Notes: generated by a model not told the origin, from the letters alone. 64,000 bases of DNA from Polynucleobacter sp. MWH-UH24A (GCF_018687475.1 NZ_CP061292.1:372001-436000); one strand, 5' to 3'; shown: positions 37,641 to 47,872, counted from the stretch's first letter. A program made the numbers and translations.

Positions 37641-38375
37641 ATGTTAGCGCCACCATTTACCCCCTTCGAACAGCTGCAGCATTCCCTCCAAGACCGGGGT
37701 TATGCGGTTCTATCCCCCGATAGCCTGAGCCAATTGGTGAAGGTTCATCTTGGGGATTTGCAAAACCTCAAGAGCTATTGGAACAATCTACCTCGCGACC
37801 CGTATTTGAAAGATGGCGGACGGTATCGCTTTCGTCGCCATGGGAGCTATGTCATTAATCCAGGGCAGGTCGAGTTAGCTCCCCATCGTGCGCATTGGCA
37901 ATCGCTTGATTACAACGCTTTGCATGGTGGAATTGAGCGCTGGTTCGAGCCCCTGGAGCCCGCCCTACAAGCGAATCAGAATTGGCAGAAACTGATGTTG
38001 GGGATATCGTATTTATTTCCAGATTCACCAAGATGGTACGTCGAGGCCCATCCATTTCGGATTGATACTAGCGATGGGATTGGACGCCCCACACCCGAGG
38101 GAGCGCATCGCGATGGCGTTGATTATGTCGTAGTGATCTTGGTTGACCGAGTCGGCGTTAAGGGTGGAGAAACCCGGATTTTTGAAGCACAAGGCTCAAT
38201 TGGCTTGCGGTTTACCTTACAGGATTCTTGGACGGCTTTGGTTCTAAATGATGCAAAGATGATTCATGAGACCACGCCAATTCAGCCAATCGGATCCTAT
38301 GGCTATCGCGATACCCTGGTGGTCACCTTTCGGCGTAATGGTTTTCAAGAGCCACCACACCGGCAAGATCAATAA
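37641..38375 (+). CDS. 2OG-Fe(II) dioxygenase family protein (PF10014 type)
   Basis: A 244 aa protein with the iron facial triad His156-X-Asp158 (GAHRDGVDYV) and His209 (KMIHETTPI), and Arg223 (GYRDTLVVTF) placed to bind 2-oxoglutarate. The GxHRDGVD and MIHxTTPI motifs match the family that includes bacterial L-isoleucine 4-hydroxylase, so it may hydroxylate a free amino acid; the substrate is unknown. It sits between the TAXI-like gene and an MFS transporter in one tight transcription unit. Confidence 0.85.
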   Translation: MLAPPFTPFEQLQHSLQDRGYAVLSPDSLSQLVKVHLGDLQNLKSYWNNLPRDPYLKDGGRYRFRRHGSYVINPGQVELAPHRAHWQSLDYNALHGGIERWFEPLEPALQANQNWQKLMLGISYLFPDSPRWYVEAHPFRIDTSDGIGRPTPEGAHRDGVDYVVVILVDRVGVKGGETRIFEAQGSIGLRFTLQDSWTALVLNDAKMIHETTPIQPIGSYGYRDTLVVTFRRNGFQEPPHRQDQ

Positions 38376-38386
38376 ATTAGTTTGTC

Positions 38387-39607
38387 ATGAGCATTTTGAA
38401 GGGGAATACACCATGGATGTTGTTAGCCCAAGTTGGGGCTTTATTGGGCTTTGCGGCTTATGCCGTGACCCTGACAACTTTGCAACGCGAGTGGGGCCTA
38501 TCTAATTTTGAATCCGGTCTAATCGCCAGTGCATTTTTTGTGGGATATATCGCCGTAGTACCATTTGCCACGGCTCTAACCGATCAGATGGATGCAAGGC
38601 GCATTTACATGATTGGAAGTTTTTTCGCAATCACAGGTCAATTGGGGATGGGCTTTGTAGCAAGTGGCTTTATTAGCGCTTGCGCTTGCATGATGGTAAG
38701 CGGTGCAGGGTTGGCGGCCACCTACATGCCGGGGCTCAAAATCCTATCCGATAGACTCATCCAGGGCGAAATCACCCGGCACATTTCGTTTTACACAGCA
38801 TTCTTTGGAGTGGGTACAGGACTCTCTTACGTCATCTCGGGTTGGGTATTGAGTATGGGTGACTGGCACAGTGTGTACCGCTGGGTTGCCTTAGGCCCAA
38901 CCACTTCCTTACTCATCGTACTTGCATTCATTCGGCCGACACGCCATTCTCACTGGCAAGAAAAAATTACCATCGATTGGCGCAATATTTTTCCGATTCG
39001 TAAGTGGCAACAGGTTTTGCAAAATCGTAATGCCTCGGGATACATTCTTGGATACACCGTTCATTCGCTTGAACTCTTTGCCTCTCGTAGTTGGTTGGTA
39101 GCTTTTTTTATTCTTAGCACTCAGCTCTCAGGCGAGCAATTTATTTTGGCAGCAACCACACTTGCTGGAGTGATCAATTTCTTTGGGGTACCTGCTTCAA
39201 TTTTAGGCAACGAGCTTGCCTTAAAAGTGGGCCGTCAGAAATGGGTTTGTATTGTGATGATCACGAGCGCTATTTTTGGAGTTACTCTCGCATACTCAAT
39301 GGGGCATGCGAGCTGGCTTATTTTGACGCTTGCGATTGGCCATGCCATTTTCATCATGGCGGATTCGGCTACGCTGACCGCAGGGCTGGTGACGAGCGCC
39401 GATGAGAAGCTCAAAGGGGCTGCAATGGGCTTGCATTCGCTCATGGGTTTTGGCGGGGGATTATTAGGCCCAGCAATCTTTGGCTTTGTCCTTGATCTTA
39501 CTGGATCACAATTGGATCGAGTCTCTTGGATCTGGGCCTATGCCTCAATCGTAGTTTGGGGACTGCTATTTGTAATCTATGAGCGTCGCAAGGGCTGGGT
39601 TCATTAA
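38387..39607 (+). CDS. MFS transporter
   Basis: A 406 aa protein with about twelve hydrophobic helices and the MFS loop between helices 2 and 3 (ALTDQMDARRIYMIGS). N-terminal half opens LLAQVGALLGFAAYAVTL; the second half follows a cytoplasmic linker around residues 195-220. Direction and substrate unknown. Linked by an 11-base gap to the dioxygenase gene, so it may move the substrate or product of that enzyme. It overlaps the end of the SulP gene by 4 bases. Confidence 0.88.
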   Translation: MSILKGNTPWMLLAQVGALLGFAAYAVTLTTLQREWGLSNFESGLIASAFFVGYIAVVPFATALTDQMDARRIYMIGSFFAITGQLGMGFVASGFISACACMMVSGAGLAATYMPGLKILSDRLIQGEITRHISFYTAFFGVGTGLSYVISGWVLSMGDWHSVYRWVALGPTTSLLIVLAFIRPTRHSHWQEKITIDWRNIFPIRKWQQVLQNRNASGYILGYTVHSLELFASRSWLVAFFILSTQLSGEQFILAATTLAGVINFFGVPASILGNELALKVGRQKWVCIVMITSAIFGVTLAYSMGHASWLILTLAIGHAIFIMADSATLTAGLVTSADEKLKGAAMGLHSLMGFGGGLLGPAIFGFVLDLTGSQLDRVSWIWAYASIVVWGLLFVIYERRKGWVH

Positions 39608-41247
39608 GGCTTTAAAAAAGCATTCCTGACTTTTTGTAGTCCAGTGGCTAGATCATGGCAGAAAAATTCCGCACTCATCTTGTCATAGAGGCCTGAGCGC
39701 AGGGCAATATCATGGGTCTGATGATTTAAGCCGCAGATATAGACTGTCACACCCCGAGTTTGGCAATGGTGCATAAACTCCATCAAGCTATCCATCCCAG
39801 TGGCATCGATATAAATCACATTCTTAAAATCCAATACCACTGCACATTGGGGAAGCCGTTGCTCGATTTTTTCAAGTAATTGAACAGCCCCAAAAAAGAG
39901 GGCACCATAAATGCGGTACGCTGCCACTTTATCTTCTTGGCCCTCAAGAAATGGAAAGTCTGCGACGGGGGCTGTTTCAATGCGCGAGAGACTGGAAATG
40001 CGATACACAAAGGTTACAAACGCCAAGATTAATCCAACTTGCACAGCAACAGTCAAATCCACCGTAACAGTCAGTAAAAATACACTGATCATAGTAATTC
40101 GATAGGGCAGACGAAATTGCTTGAAATCGATAAATTGTTTCCAATCACCCATATTCCAAGCAATAAAAATGAGGATGGCAGCCAAGCATGCCAAGGGAAT
40201 ATCTTTTGCTAGAGGTGCAGCAATCACGATAATGAGTAGTAGGGTAATCGAATGAACAATCGCAGAGATTGGTGTTCTGGCTCCAGATTCAATGTTGGTA
40301 ACAGTGCGGGCAATGGTGCCAGTGACCGGCATACCACCAAATAATGGCATCACGAAGTTAGCAACTCCCTGGCCCATGAGTTCTTGATTGGGGCGATGAC
40401 GCTCATGCGTTAAGCCATCGGCAATCCGAGCGCACAGAAGAGATTCAATGGCACCCAATAGTGCCAGGGTCATCGCTGGTGCAATCACCAATTGGGCACT
40501 CTCCCAAGTGATGCCTTGCCATTGGGGGCTTGGAAGACCAGCAGGAATACCACCAAACCGAGTACCAATTGTTTCTACTGGTAATGAAAAGATACTCGTT
40601 ACCAGAGTCGCTAATACTAGAACCCATATGGTCCCTGGAATCATCCCTAGCTTACCGATGCGCTTATGAAACAGTCGCCAAAGAATCAGAAAAATCAAGC
40701 TTGATATTGATAGGACTAGCGTCGCTGGACTCCAGCTACTAGCACGATCAATTAGTGTTTGGACCATGCTAAAAAATTGCGATGGTAGTTGCGGGATTTG
40801 CAGTCCAAAGAAATCCTTAATTTGCGACAGAATAATCAGGACGGCAATACCATTGGTAAAGCCAACAATTACCGCTATTGGAATAAAGCGAACTAAGGTT
40901 CCTAAACGAAATAGCCCCATCAGAAATAAAAAAACTCCAGAGAGGGTGGTTGCTAGTAGAAGGTTGGCAACACCATACCGATCGACAATGGCATAAACAA
41001 TCACAATAAATGCACCAGCTGGCCCAGCAATTTGTACCTTAGTTCCTCCTAGAAGGGCAACAATTAATCCTCCGATAATGGCGGCAAAGATGCCGGCCTC
41101 GGGTTTTAAACCACTGGCAATCGCAAATGCCATTGCCAATGGCAGGGCAATGACTCCAACGGTAATACCCGCTAGTACATCGCTAGAGAACTGTTGACGT
41201 GAATACCCTGTAAATGAATCAAGGATGGCTGGTCGAAAAAAAGCCAT
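39604..41247 (-). CDS. SulP family inorganic anion transporter with STAS domain
   Basis: A 547 aa permease: SDVLAGITVGVIALPLAMAF (SulP start), VQIAGPAGAFIVIVYAIV, more than ten hydrophobic segments, and a C-terminal STAS domain from about residue 430 (AVVLDFKNVIYIDATGMDSL). The STAS fold may regulate transport. Sulfate and bicarbonate are the usual substrates of the family and cannot be told apart here. The DUF2177 gene lies 7 bases upstream. Confidence 0.92.
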   Translation of the reverse strand: MAFFRPAILDSFTGYSRQQFSSDVLAGITVGVIALPLAMAFAIASGLKPEAGIFAAIIGGLIVALLGGTKVQIAGPAGAFIVIVYAIVDRYGVANLLLATTLSGVFLFLMGLFRLGTLVRFIPIAVIVGFTNGIAVLIILSQIKDFFGLQIPQLPSQFFSMVQTLIDRASSWSPATLVLSISSLIFLILWRLFHKRIGKLGMIPGTIWVLVLATLVTSIFSLPVETIGTRFGGIPAGLPSPQWQGITWESAQLVIAPAMTLALLGAIESLLCARIADGLTHERHRPNQELMGQGVANFVMPLFGGMPVTGTIARTVTNIESGARTPISAIVHSITLLLIIVIAAPLAKDIPLACLAAILIFIAWNMGDWKQFIDFKQFRLPYRITMISVFLLTVTVDLTVAVQVGLILAFVTFVYRISSLSRIETAPVADFPFLEGQEDKVAAYRIYGALFFGAVQLLEKIEQRLPQCAVVLDFKNVIYIDATGMDSLMEFMHHCQTRGVTVYICGLNHQTHDIALRSGLYDKMSAEFFCHDLATGLQKVRNAFLKP

Positions 41248-41254
41248 TATGACT

Positions 41255-41671
41255 TTAGGTTTTAAACCAATCCCCTAACCGCTGGGTAATTCCATAGGCT
41301 AGTACCGAACATATCGCCGTTAGAAAGGTGCCCCAAGCGATATCGATGAGTGCGAGCTTACTTGGAAAATCCCGAATTACCGCTAGATTAGTGAGGTTGT
41401 ACGTCATATAACAAAAGAGTCCAAAAAGCGCACCATAAATGAGTGCATCAAGCCACACTTGCTTTTGCAGAGCTGGATAGATGACAAAGATAAACGCCCC
41501 AAGACCGTATAAAAGATAAAAGCCTAAAGCCGCAATCAGATTTGGATTAGGAGACATTAAGGAGCCCATTTCGTTGCGGTATAGACTCTTGGCAATACCT
41601 AATAACCAAATTAAATCAATTACTAAGAGGCAGAGCAGAAAAGCAAAGTAGGGGATTAAATACTTAAGCAT
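41255..41671 (-). CDS. DUF2177 family membrane protein
   Basis: A 138 aa protein with four hydrophobic segments. LLVIDLIWLLGIAKSLYRNE, YGALFGLFCYMTYNLTNLAV and FPSKLALIDIAWGTFLTAIC are the DUF2177 hallmarks. Function unknown. Probably cotranscribed with the SulP gene 7 bases downstream. Confidence 0.85.
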   Translation of the reverse strand: MLKYLIPYFAFLLCLLVIDLIWLLGIAKSLYRNEMGSLMSPNPNLIAALGFYLLYGLGAFIFVIYPALQKQVWLDALIYGALFGLFCYMTYNLTNLAVIRDFPSKLALIDIAWGTFLTAICSVLAYGITQRLGDWFKT

Positions 41672-41760
41672 TTTGGTCAGAACCAGTCGTGTAGACCGTT
41701 AATCAGACTTGACATAGTAATAACAGTATAAATCGTTCAACCATCCAATCGGGGGCTGCA

Positions 41761-41892
41761 ATGTTCAAGAATTTAGTCGAACCCGTTGATGGCGACGATG
41801 TCAGTCTAAGTAAGGGTAAATGGCGCAAAAGTTACTTTGGTTTATGTATCCGATCTATGACGACCGTGCATAACAAACCAGCTCGGTTCTAG
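41761..41892 (+). CDS. Possible 43 aa ORF between divergent/convergent genes
   Basis: An ATG frame of 44 codons preceded by a G-run (GGGGGCTGCA). The product begins MFKNLVEPVDGDDVSLSKGK and ends TTVHNKPARF; polar, no signal or membrane segment, no family recognised. It occupies the otherwise empty 235-base gap between the DUF2177 gene and ccmI and stops 15 bases from the convergent ccmI stop. Chance ORF is a real possibility. Confidence 0.3.
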   Translation: MFKNLVEPVDGDDVSLSKGKWRKSYFGLCIRSMTTVHNKPARF

Positions 41893-41906
41893 TTTTCGGC
41901 TAAAGC

Positions 41907-42773
41907 TTACTTTTTTCGTTGATTTGACTCAGCGCGGGCCGCGGCGATATTTTCATCCATACCGCGTGCAAACTCACTATCAGCAGGAACTAAGCCTTTC
42001 GCCTTGGACCAATATTCTTCCGCTTTTTTATAATCACCCGTTTCAAAGGAGGCAGTGCCCGCAAGGGCAAGCCCTTTAAGATTATTGGGATCGATCTGTA
42101 GAGCTTTTTGCACAAGGCGTATTGGCTCTCCCTTAATACTTTTATTCTCAAACGCCAAGAGATCAGCGTAGTCAACTAAGAGAGGGGCATTGTTAGGGTT
42201 GAGTGCCAAAGCTTTTTTATAAGCAGCTAGTGCCTCGGGCATACGTTGTAAGGCAGCATAAGAGCGCCCTAGCATTTGCCAGCCCTCGGCATTATTGGGG
42301 TCCTTTTCAAGTCGCTGGGCTAAGCGCTCGACCATTCCCTCAATATCCTGTTGCGTCAGCTGCGGTTGACCTTGATTAGCCTCAGGTAAGTACAACGCTA
42401 ATGGAGACCCCACAAAAAGGTATAAAACAATCGCCCCAATCGGTAAGGTGCTAGCAATAAAAATGGTCGACCATCTTTTATTGCGTTGATGTTGCTCACC
42501 ATTTAGAACGAGTTGATCTGCGGCGATCGCCCGCTCTTCTTGAAGTAAGCGTTTTTCAATATCAAGCCTTGACTCTTGCAGCTGTTCTTGAGAAATCCGG
42601 CCTTCTTGGCAGTCGAGTTCAAACTGACGCAACTGATTGCGAAGAATAGCGATATTTTCATCCTGTTCTAGACTAATTTTTTCTGGATTTATCTTATTTT
42701 TTCGAAACGGAATAACGATAAGCAGTACCGCAACCACGGTCATCAATACTGCAATCAGGATGAAAAGAGTCAT
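41907..42773 (-). CDS. ccmI: Cytochrome c biogenesis protein CcmI
   Basis: A 288 aa membrane protein that holds apocytochrome c for heme ligation. An N-terminal helix (TLFILIAVLMTVVAVLLIVI), a cytoplasmic Gln/Glu-rich leucine-zipper-like loop (RNQLRQFELDCQEGRISQEQ), a second helix near 105-125, and periplasmic TPR repeats (WQMLGRSYAALQRMPEALAA). Its start overlaps the ccmH stop by one base. Last gene of the ccm cluster. Confidence 0.93.
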   Translation of the reverse strand: MTLFILIAVLMTVVAVLLIVIPFRKNKINPEKISLEQDENIAILRNQLRQFELDCQEGRISQEQLQESRLDIEKRLLQEERAIAADQLVLNGEQHQRNKRWSTIFIASTLPIGAIVLYLFVGSPLALYLPEANQGQPQLTQQDIEGMVERLAQRLEKDPNNAEGWQMLGRSYAALQRMPEALAAYKKALALNPNNAPLLVDYADLLAFENKSIKGEPIRLVQKALQIDPNNLKGLALAGTASFETGDYKKAEEYWSKAKGLVPADSEFARGMDENIAAARAESNQRKK

Positions 42774-43258
42774 TACTGGTTTCCTAGTTTGCGATCCAGC
42801 AATTGTCTGGCGCGCTCAATTTCTTGGGCCGAAAATGTTTCTTTGGACAGTTCTTGTTTACGTTGCTTAATTTGACGAACCAATACGATGAGACCGAGTA
42901 GCATCAGCAAGAATGGACCAACCCAAAGCATCAAGGTGGCAGCATTAAAGGGTGGGTTATACAACACAAAGTCCCCATAACGCTCAGTCATATAGTTCAG
43001 AATCTCCTGCTTTGAGCGTCCTTCACTCAATTGCTGTCGAACCTGATTTTTGAGATCCACAGCGAGATCGGCATTGGAGTCCGCAATGGTCTGGTTTTGA
43101 CAAACTAAACAGCGTAATTCATTGGAAACTTCCAAAACTCTCTTCTCAAGCGCTGGATTGTCAGAGACTAAGGGGGCTGTATTGTTTTGTGCAAACGCCA
43201 CACCAGGAGTTACAAAACCAATCGTGAGTCCGGCTAAGAGAATAAAGAGATGCTTCAT
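42773..43258 (-). CDS. ccmH: Cytochrome c maturation protein CcmH
   Basis: A 161 aa protein with a signal peptide (LFILLAGLTIGFVTPGVAFA), the CcmH redox motif LRCLVCQNQTIADSNADLA, and a C-terminal membrane helix (LMLWVGPFLLMLLGLIVLV). The Cys pair reduces apocytochrome CXXCH with CcmG. It overlaps ccmG by 4 bases. Length fits the short single-function CcmH with separate CcmI. Confidence 0.95.
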   Translation of the reverse strand: MKHLFILLAGLTIGFVTPGVAFAQNNTAPLVSDNPALEKRVLEVSNELRCLVCQNQTIADSNADLAVDLKNQVRQQLSEGRSKQEILNYMTERYGDFVLYNPPFNAATLMLWVGPFLLMLLGLIVLVRQIKQRKQELSKETFSAQEIERARQLLDRKLGNQ

Positions 43259-43779
43259 GACTGTAGGCTAGCAATCAATGGAATAATTTTTTTCTCAATC
43301 GCCTCTTTGGTCAGTGGCCCGATGTGTTTTAGACGAATCACGCCAGCGCGATCAATCACAAAGGTCTCGGGAACACCATAGACCCCATAATCAATTCCGA
43401 CCTGTCCCTTCATATCCGATACCGAGAGGCGGTAAGGGTCGCCAAATTGCTTGAGCCAATTTTGGGCAGCATCGGGTTTATCTTTGTAATCAAGCCCAAT
43501 GAGTGGTGTACTGTGGGTTTTTGCAAAATCAACCAGCAAAGGATGCTCCTCTCGACAGGCTACACACCAAGAAGCCCAGACATTCAGAACCCAGACTTGC
43601 CCCTTCATTTGATCGGGAGAAAAACTCGACTCCTCTTTCCCAAGTATGGGTAAGTTAAACATCGGCGCAGGTTTACCAATAAATGGCGAGGGTACCTCAC
43701 GCGGTTTAAGTTGCAAACCGATTCCCAAAAAAATGAATAATCCCAAAAAGATCACGAAGGGAATGAGATAACGCCGCAT
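43255..43779 (-). CDS. ccmG: Thiol:disulfide interchange protein CcmG/DsbE
   Basis: A 174 aa membrane-anchored thioredoxin: N-terminal helix LIPFVIFLGLFIFLGIG, then GKPAPMFNLPIL and active site WASWCVACREEHPLL. It passes electrons to CcmH or apocytochrome. The frame opens at 43833 within ccmF; ATG 43779 (MRRYLIPF) is the family start and gives a two-base gap behind the ccmF stop. Confidence 0.94.
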   Translation of the reverse strand: MRRYLIPFVIFLGLFIFLGIGLQLKPREVPSPFIGKPAPMFNLPILGKEESSFSPDQMKGQVWVLNVWASWCVACREEHPLLVDFAKTHSTPLIGLDYKDKPDAAQNWLKQFGDPYRLSVSDMKGQVGIDYGVYGVPETFVIDRAGVIRLKHIGPLTKEAIEKKIIPLIASLQS

Positions 43780-43780
43780 C

Positions 43781-45718
43781 TTACGCTTCTTTCTTGCGAT
43801 AGCGACGATCAGTAATCGCCAAGAAGCCGCCAAGCGCCATTAAGAAACACCCGCCCCAGATCCAATCGATAAAGGGTTTGTGATAAATGCGAACACTCCA
43901 TTCGCGGTCATTAATTGGCTCGCCTAACGATACATACAAATCGCGTGTTAGACCAGAATCGATCGCAGCCTCAGTCATGGGCATTTGACTTGCGGTATAG
44001 ATGCGTTTTTCAGGAAATAGACTTGTGACTGGTTTGCCATTTTTTGTTACATCAAACTGCCCCTGCATTGCTGCATAGTTAGGACCGTTGATGGTTTTCA
44101 AGCTAACCATTTTGAAGTCGTAGCCACCAGACTGGGATACGCTACCAATCTGCATGCGCACATCTTGTTCAGTTTCAAATCCACGTACTGCAGTGACGCC
44201 GATGATAAATACAGCGACTCCAAAATGCGCTACGAGCATACCGTAGTAACCAGCCGGTTGAATACGGAGGTTTTGCCACCATGTCCTGCTGGGATTAATT
44301 CGAGCGCGATCGATTAATTGAGTTACTCCGGAGCTAATAATCCAAGCGGCGATTAAGAGCCCAAAGCCGATCATTGGGGTCCAAGATCGCAACACAAGCG
44401 GAGCAACAATCGCAGAAATCGCACTTGCGGCAAAGGCCCACTTCAGTTTGGTGGCGAGTTCAATGGGGGGTGATTGGCGCCAGCGCGCAATTGGTCCGAC
44501 TCCCATTAAAAATAAAGCAGGCGTCATGAGTGGCACAAATACTGCCTCAAAGTAAGGTTCGCCCACCGAGATCTTGCCAAGATTTAAGGCGTCTAGGATA
44601 AGTGGATAGAGGGTGCCCAACAATACTGCAGCTGCTGCAACCAGTAATAGAACATTGTTGACCAGCAGCATACCTTCGCGCGAGACGGTTTCAAAGTTCC
44701 CTCCGATATTGGCTTTTGGGGCTCTCCATGCAAATAGTAATAATGAGCCACCCACCACGAGTCCCAAAAATCCCAAAATAAATACACCCCGTTCAGGATC
44801 GGTGGCAAAAGCGTGAACCGAGGTGATCACGCCAGAGCGAACCAAGAAGGTTCCCAATAGAGAAAGTGAAAAGGCCAAAATCGCTAAAAGGGCAGTCCAC
44901 ATTTTGAAGCCACCACGTTTTTCAGTGACGGCAAGCGAGTGCATCAATGCAGTGCCGACCAGCCAGGGCATAAATGAGGCATTCTCAACAGGGTCCCAGA
45001 ACCACCAGCCACCCCAACCGAGTTCGTAGTAGGCCCAAGCACTTCCAAGGGCAATACCAATGGTTAAAAAACACCAAGCCGTAGTAACCCATGGACGCGA
45101 CCAACGCGCCCAAGCAGCATCGAGTCGTCCTGATAAAAGAGCGGCAATTGCAAATGCGAAAGCGACTGCTGAGCCGACATAGCCCATGTAAAGAAAAGGT
45201 GGATGAATAATCATCCCAGGGTCTTGTAAGAGCGGATTGAGGTCACGTCCCTCAGGCGCTGGCGGAAAGAGTCGATCAAAGGGGTTAGAGGTCAAAATTG
45301 TAAATAGCAAAACACCCACACTCAAAATACCCAAGACCGCCAGAATGCGCGCGATCATTTTGTCTGGAAGATGCTTAGAGAAAACAGCGACAGCTAAGGT
45401 CCATGCCGCCAGCATGAGAGCCCATAACAAAATCGAGCCTTCGTGACCGCCCCAGACAGCGCAGATGCGATAAATCAGGGGTAAATTGGAATTAGAGTTT
45501 TGTGCCACATACAGCACGCTGAAATCATTTTGAATGAAGTTGATTGTTAGGCAAATAAAAGCGATGATGACCCAAATAAAAAGAGCCCAAGAGGCAGGTC
45601 GGGCAATGCCAATTAGATGTGGACGATTGGTTTGTGCCCCCACCATTGGGAAGACGGATAGGATGAGCGCTGTAACCAGCGCTAAGATCATTGCGTATTG
45701 GCCAATTTCAGCAATCAT
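43781..45718 (-). CDS. ccmF: Heme lyase CcmF
   Basis: A 645 aa polytopic protein of System I that attaches heme to apocytochrome c. The WWD heme-handling domain is [20 protein letters not shown]. The family opening [20 protein letters not shown] and many helices follow. The C-terminal periplasmic region ([18 protein letters not shown]) and last helix are present. It overlaps ccmE by 4 bases. Confidence 0.97.
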   Translation of the reverse strand: MIAEIGQYAMILALVTALILSVFPMVGAQTNRPHLIGIARPASWALFIWVIIAFICLTINFIQNDFSVLYVAQNSNSNLPLIYRICAVWGGHEGSILLWALMLAAWTLAVAVFSKHLPDKMIARILAVLGILSVGVLLFTILTSNPFDRLFPPAPEGRDLNPLLQDPGMIIHPPFLYMGYVGSAVAFAFAIAALLSGRLDAAWARWSRPWVTTAWCFLTIGIALGSAWAYYELGWGGWWFWDPVENASFMPWLVGTALMHSLAVTEKRGGFKMWTALLAILAFSLSLLGTFLVRSGVITSVHAFATDPERGVFILGFLGLVVGGSLLLFAWRAPKANIGGNFETVSREGMLLVNNVLLLVAAAAVLLGTLYPLILDALNLGKISVGEPYFEAVFVPLMTPALFLMGVGPIARWRQSPPIELATKLKWAFAASAISAIVAPLVLRSWTPMIGFGLLIAAWIISSGVTQLIDRARINPSRTWWQNLRIQPAGYYGMLVAHFGVAVFIIGVTAVRGFETEQDVRMQIGSVSQSGGYDFKMVSLKTINGPNYAAMQGQFDVTKNGKPVTSLFPEKRIYTASQMPMTEAAIDSGLTRDLYVSLGEPINDREWSVRIYHKPFIDWIWGGCFLMALGGFLAITDRRYRKKEA

Positions 45719-46188
45719 TTTTTACCCCCATACTCTTTCAGAGTAGGTGCGGCTTGGGGATCTTTTGATTTAGCTTTTTCAAGAGCCTCGGCGGCTTCAG
45801 GTGGCATGTAATTCTCGTCATGCTTGGCAAGGACTTGTTTGGCCTGAAAGACTCCTTTTTGATCAAGCTGTCCTTGGGCAACCACCCCTTTACCTTCTTT
45901 AAATAAATCAGGCAAAAGACCTTCGTACTGGACTGGGACATCGTGTGCGGTATCAGTAACAATGAAGTTCATCTTCAAACCACCAGGGTCTCGAACGATG
46001 CTGCCTTCTTTAACCAAACCACCAATTCGAAATAATTTGTTTTTCGGTGCTTCATTGGCATAGACCTGGGATGGACTGAAAAAGAACACTAAATTACTTT
46101 GGAAGGTCTGCAATACTAAATAGGCTGCAACACCTAATGAGGCTAGACCACCAGCGATCGCAAGACCGCGCTTTGTACGGGGTTTCAT
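45715..46188 (-). CDS. ccmE: Heme chaperone CcmE
   Basis: A 157 aa chaperone with a signal-anchor ([20 protein letters not shown]) and OB-fold. The covalent heme ligand is His in [12 protein letters not shown], with the conserved downstream Tyr. It carries heme from the CcmABCD complex to CcmF. The C-terminal tail is Ala/Lys-rich and variable. Confidence 0.96.
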   Translation of the reverse strand: MKPRTKRGLAIAGGLASLGVAAYLVLQTFQSNLVFFFSPSQVYANEAPKNKLFRIGGLVKEGSIVRDPGGLKMNFIVTDTAHDVPVQYEGLLPDLFKEGKGVVAQGQLDQKGVFQAKQVLAKHDENYMPPEAAEALEKAKSKDPQAAPTLKEYGGKK

Positions 46189-46203
46189 AACCCCCTATTT
46201 TGC

Positions 46204-46383
46204 CTAATTTCTCTCGGACTCGCGAATTTCAGAAATTAGGGTTTTTTGAAGTGCCTTATTCCGACTTCGCAGCAGGGCTATCTCAATGACTAGTGCCAAA
46301 ATGGTGACCAGATAAGACCCCCAAACAAAGAGGGCATAGCCACCCATGTGAAGAAAGTCGGAGAAGCTCGACCAATAAAACAT
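46204..46383 (-). CDS. ccmD: Heme exporter accessory protein CcmD
   Basis: A 59 aa single-helix protein: MFYWSSFSDFLHMGGYALFV, then WGSYLVTILALVIEIALLRS and a charged tail ending ESERN. The W-x-F..MGGYA..VW..Y pattern is the CcmD signature. It assists release of holo-CcmE from the CcmABC complex. Its ATG lies inside the ccmC stop (TAATG, 46385-46381 on the minus strand), and ccmE starts 15 bases after its stop. Confidence 0.93.
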   Translation of the reverse strand: MFYWSSFSDFLHMGGYALFVWGSYLVTILALVIEIALLRSRNKALQKTLISEIRESERN

Positions 46384-47120
46384 TACAGAATCTCCTTAAC
46401 CCAGTCGGCATGGCGCTCACGTTCCAGAATCAGGTTTCGACACCGATACAAGGCAACCGCGATGGAATACATCCAAAAGGCAAAGACCATAATGAGCATG
46501 CCGGTTAACATTTGGGTGGCCATGGTCGGGGCTTTGGTCAGACTTACAGAAGCCCCTTGGTGGAGGGTATTCCACCATTTAACCGAGAAATAAATGATGG
46601 GAACGTTGATCACGCCCACAATCGCTAATAATGCTGCGCTTCGATCCGCTTTGCGAACATCCTCAATTGATGCGTGCAGTGACAAGAAACCAAAATACAG
46701 AAAAAGCAAGACGAGCTCAGAGGTGAGGCGAGCATCCCAGACCCACCAGGTACCCCAGGTTGGTTTTCCCCAAACGGCACCGGTCCACAAAGCAATGAAG
46801 GTCATGATGGCCCCAGTGGGGGCGAGAGAAAGCGCCAACATGCTCGCTAGCCGAGCATTGAAGATAAGGCCAATTGCTGCCCAAAATGCCATGACCAGAT
46901 AAATCAGCATCGACATCCAGGCTGCAGGAACATGAATAAAAATAATGCGGTATGAATCACCCTGTTGATGATCAGTGGGTGCAATACCTAAGCCAATCAC
47001 TAACCCAATGATGGTCAGGATCACACCGCTCACCACAAACCAGGGGATTAGTGATCCAGCAAGCCCATAAAAACGCTGCGGGGCTGCGTACTTAAACCAA
47101 TTTAGATTGAGTAATGACAA
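46383..47120 (-). CDS. ccmC: Heme exporter protein CcmC
   Basis: A 245 aa membrane protein with six helices. The WWD motif is GTWWVWDARLTSELVLLFLY, flanked by heme-ligand His in IIFIHVPAAWMSM and FLSLHASI. It loads heme onto CcmE. CcmB lies 65 bases upstream in the same direction, a slightly larger gap than elsewhere in the cluster. Confidence 0.97.
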   Translation of the reverse strand: MSLLNLNWFKYAAPQRFYGLAGSLIPWFVVSGVILTIIGLVIGLGIAPTDHQQGDSYRIIFIHVPAAWMSMLIYLVMAFWAAIGLIFNARLASMLALSLAPTGAIMTFIALWTGAVWGKPTWGTWWVWDARLTSELVLLFLYFGFLSLHASIEDVRKADRSAALLAIVGVINVPIIYFSVKWWNTLHQGASVSLTKAPTMATQMLTGMLIMVFAFWMYSIAVALYRCRNLILERERHADWVKEIL

Positions 47121-47185
47121 AGTAGTAAAACCTAACAGATTAATCAGTTGAAAAGTATTGTAAGTCGATTGAGTGCGATCGTCTT

Positions 47186-47872
47186 TTATTCCAAGGCAAT
47201 TCGAATGCTAGCCGCACTGGCAAAAGGGGCTAAAAATAATGCGATGGCAAGCATGGCACCAAGTAAAGAAAAATGGGCGGCAACCCCAAGTCCACTTTGG
47301 TAGGATTCCACTGCCCCAGCTCCAAAAATTAGGACAGGACTCACGAGCGGCAAAATAATCAAGGCTAATAAGGTTCCGCCGCCACGACTCGCTAACGTTA
47401 ATCCGGCGCCGATCGAGCCAATTAGACTAAGTAGTGGGGTTCCAAGTAGTAGCGAAATAAATAGCACGCCAACCGTATCCATGGGTAAATTAAATTGCAA
47501 AGCAAGGATTGGTGAAATCAGGGCCAGTAATAAGCCACTACTTATCCAATGTGCAATCGTTTTAGCAAGGACAACGAGCGGCAAAGGTAGGGCGGTTAAT
47601 GCAATTTGATCTAGAGAGCCATCCATAAAGTCTTCAGAAAATATCTTATGAAGCGATAACATTGCAGCTAAAAGAGCAGCAATCCAAAGCATACCGGGTG
47701 CAATTTGCATCAACAGATTTTGTTCGGGCCCAATACCTAAGGGAAAGAGGCTGGCAACGACGGCAAAAAAGATCAGCACTGCCAGGCTATCGCTTTTGCG
47801 CCTCAGCGCAAGTCGTAGATCGCGAGCAATCACACCTTGGAAAATTTTGAATCCAGAAGCGTTTGCACTCAT
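47186..47872 (-). CDS. ccmB: Heme exporter protein CcmB
   Basis: A 228 aa ABC permease subunit with six helices: GVIARDLRLALRRKSDSLAV, then IFSEDFMDGSLDQIALTALP, the CcmB core. It pairs with CcmA to energise holo-CcmE release. Overlaps ccmA by 4 bases. Confidence 0.95.
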   Translation of the reverse strand: MSANASGFKIFQGVIARDLRLALRRKSDSLAVLIFFAVVASLFPLGIGPEQNLLMQIAPGMLWIAALLAAMLSLHKIFSEDFMDGSLDQIALTALPLPLVVLAKTIAHWISSGLLLALISPILALQFNLPMDTVGVLFISLLLGTPLLSLIGSIGAGLTLASRGGGTLLALIILPLVSPVLIFGAGAVESYQSGLGVAAHFSLLGAMLAIALFLAPFASAASIRIALE

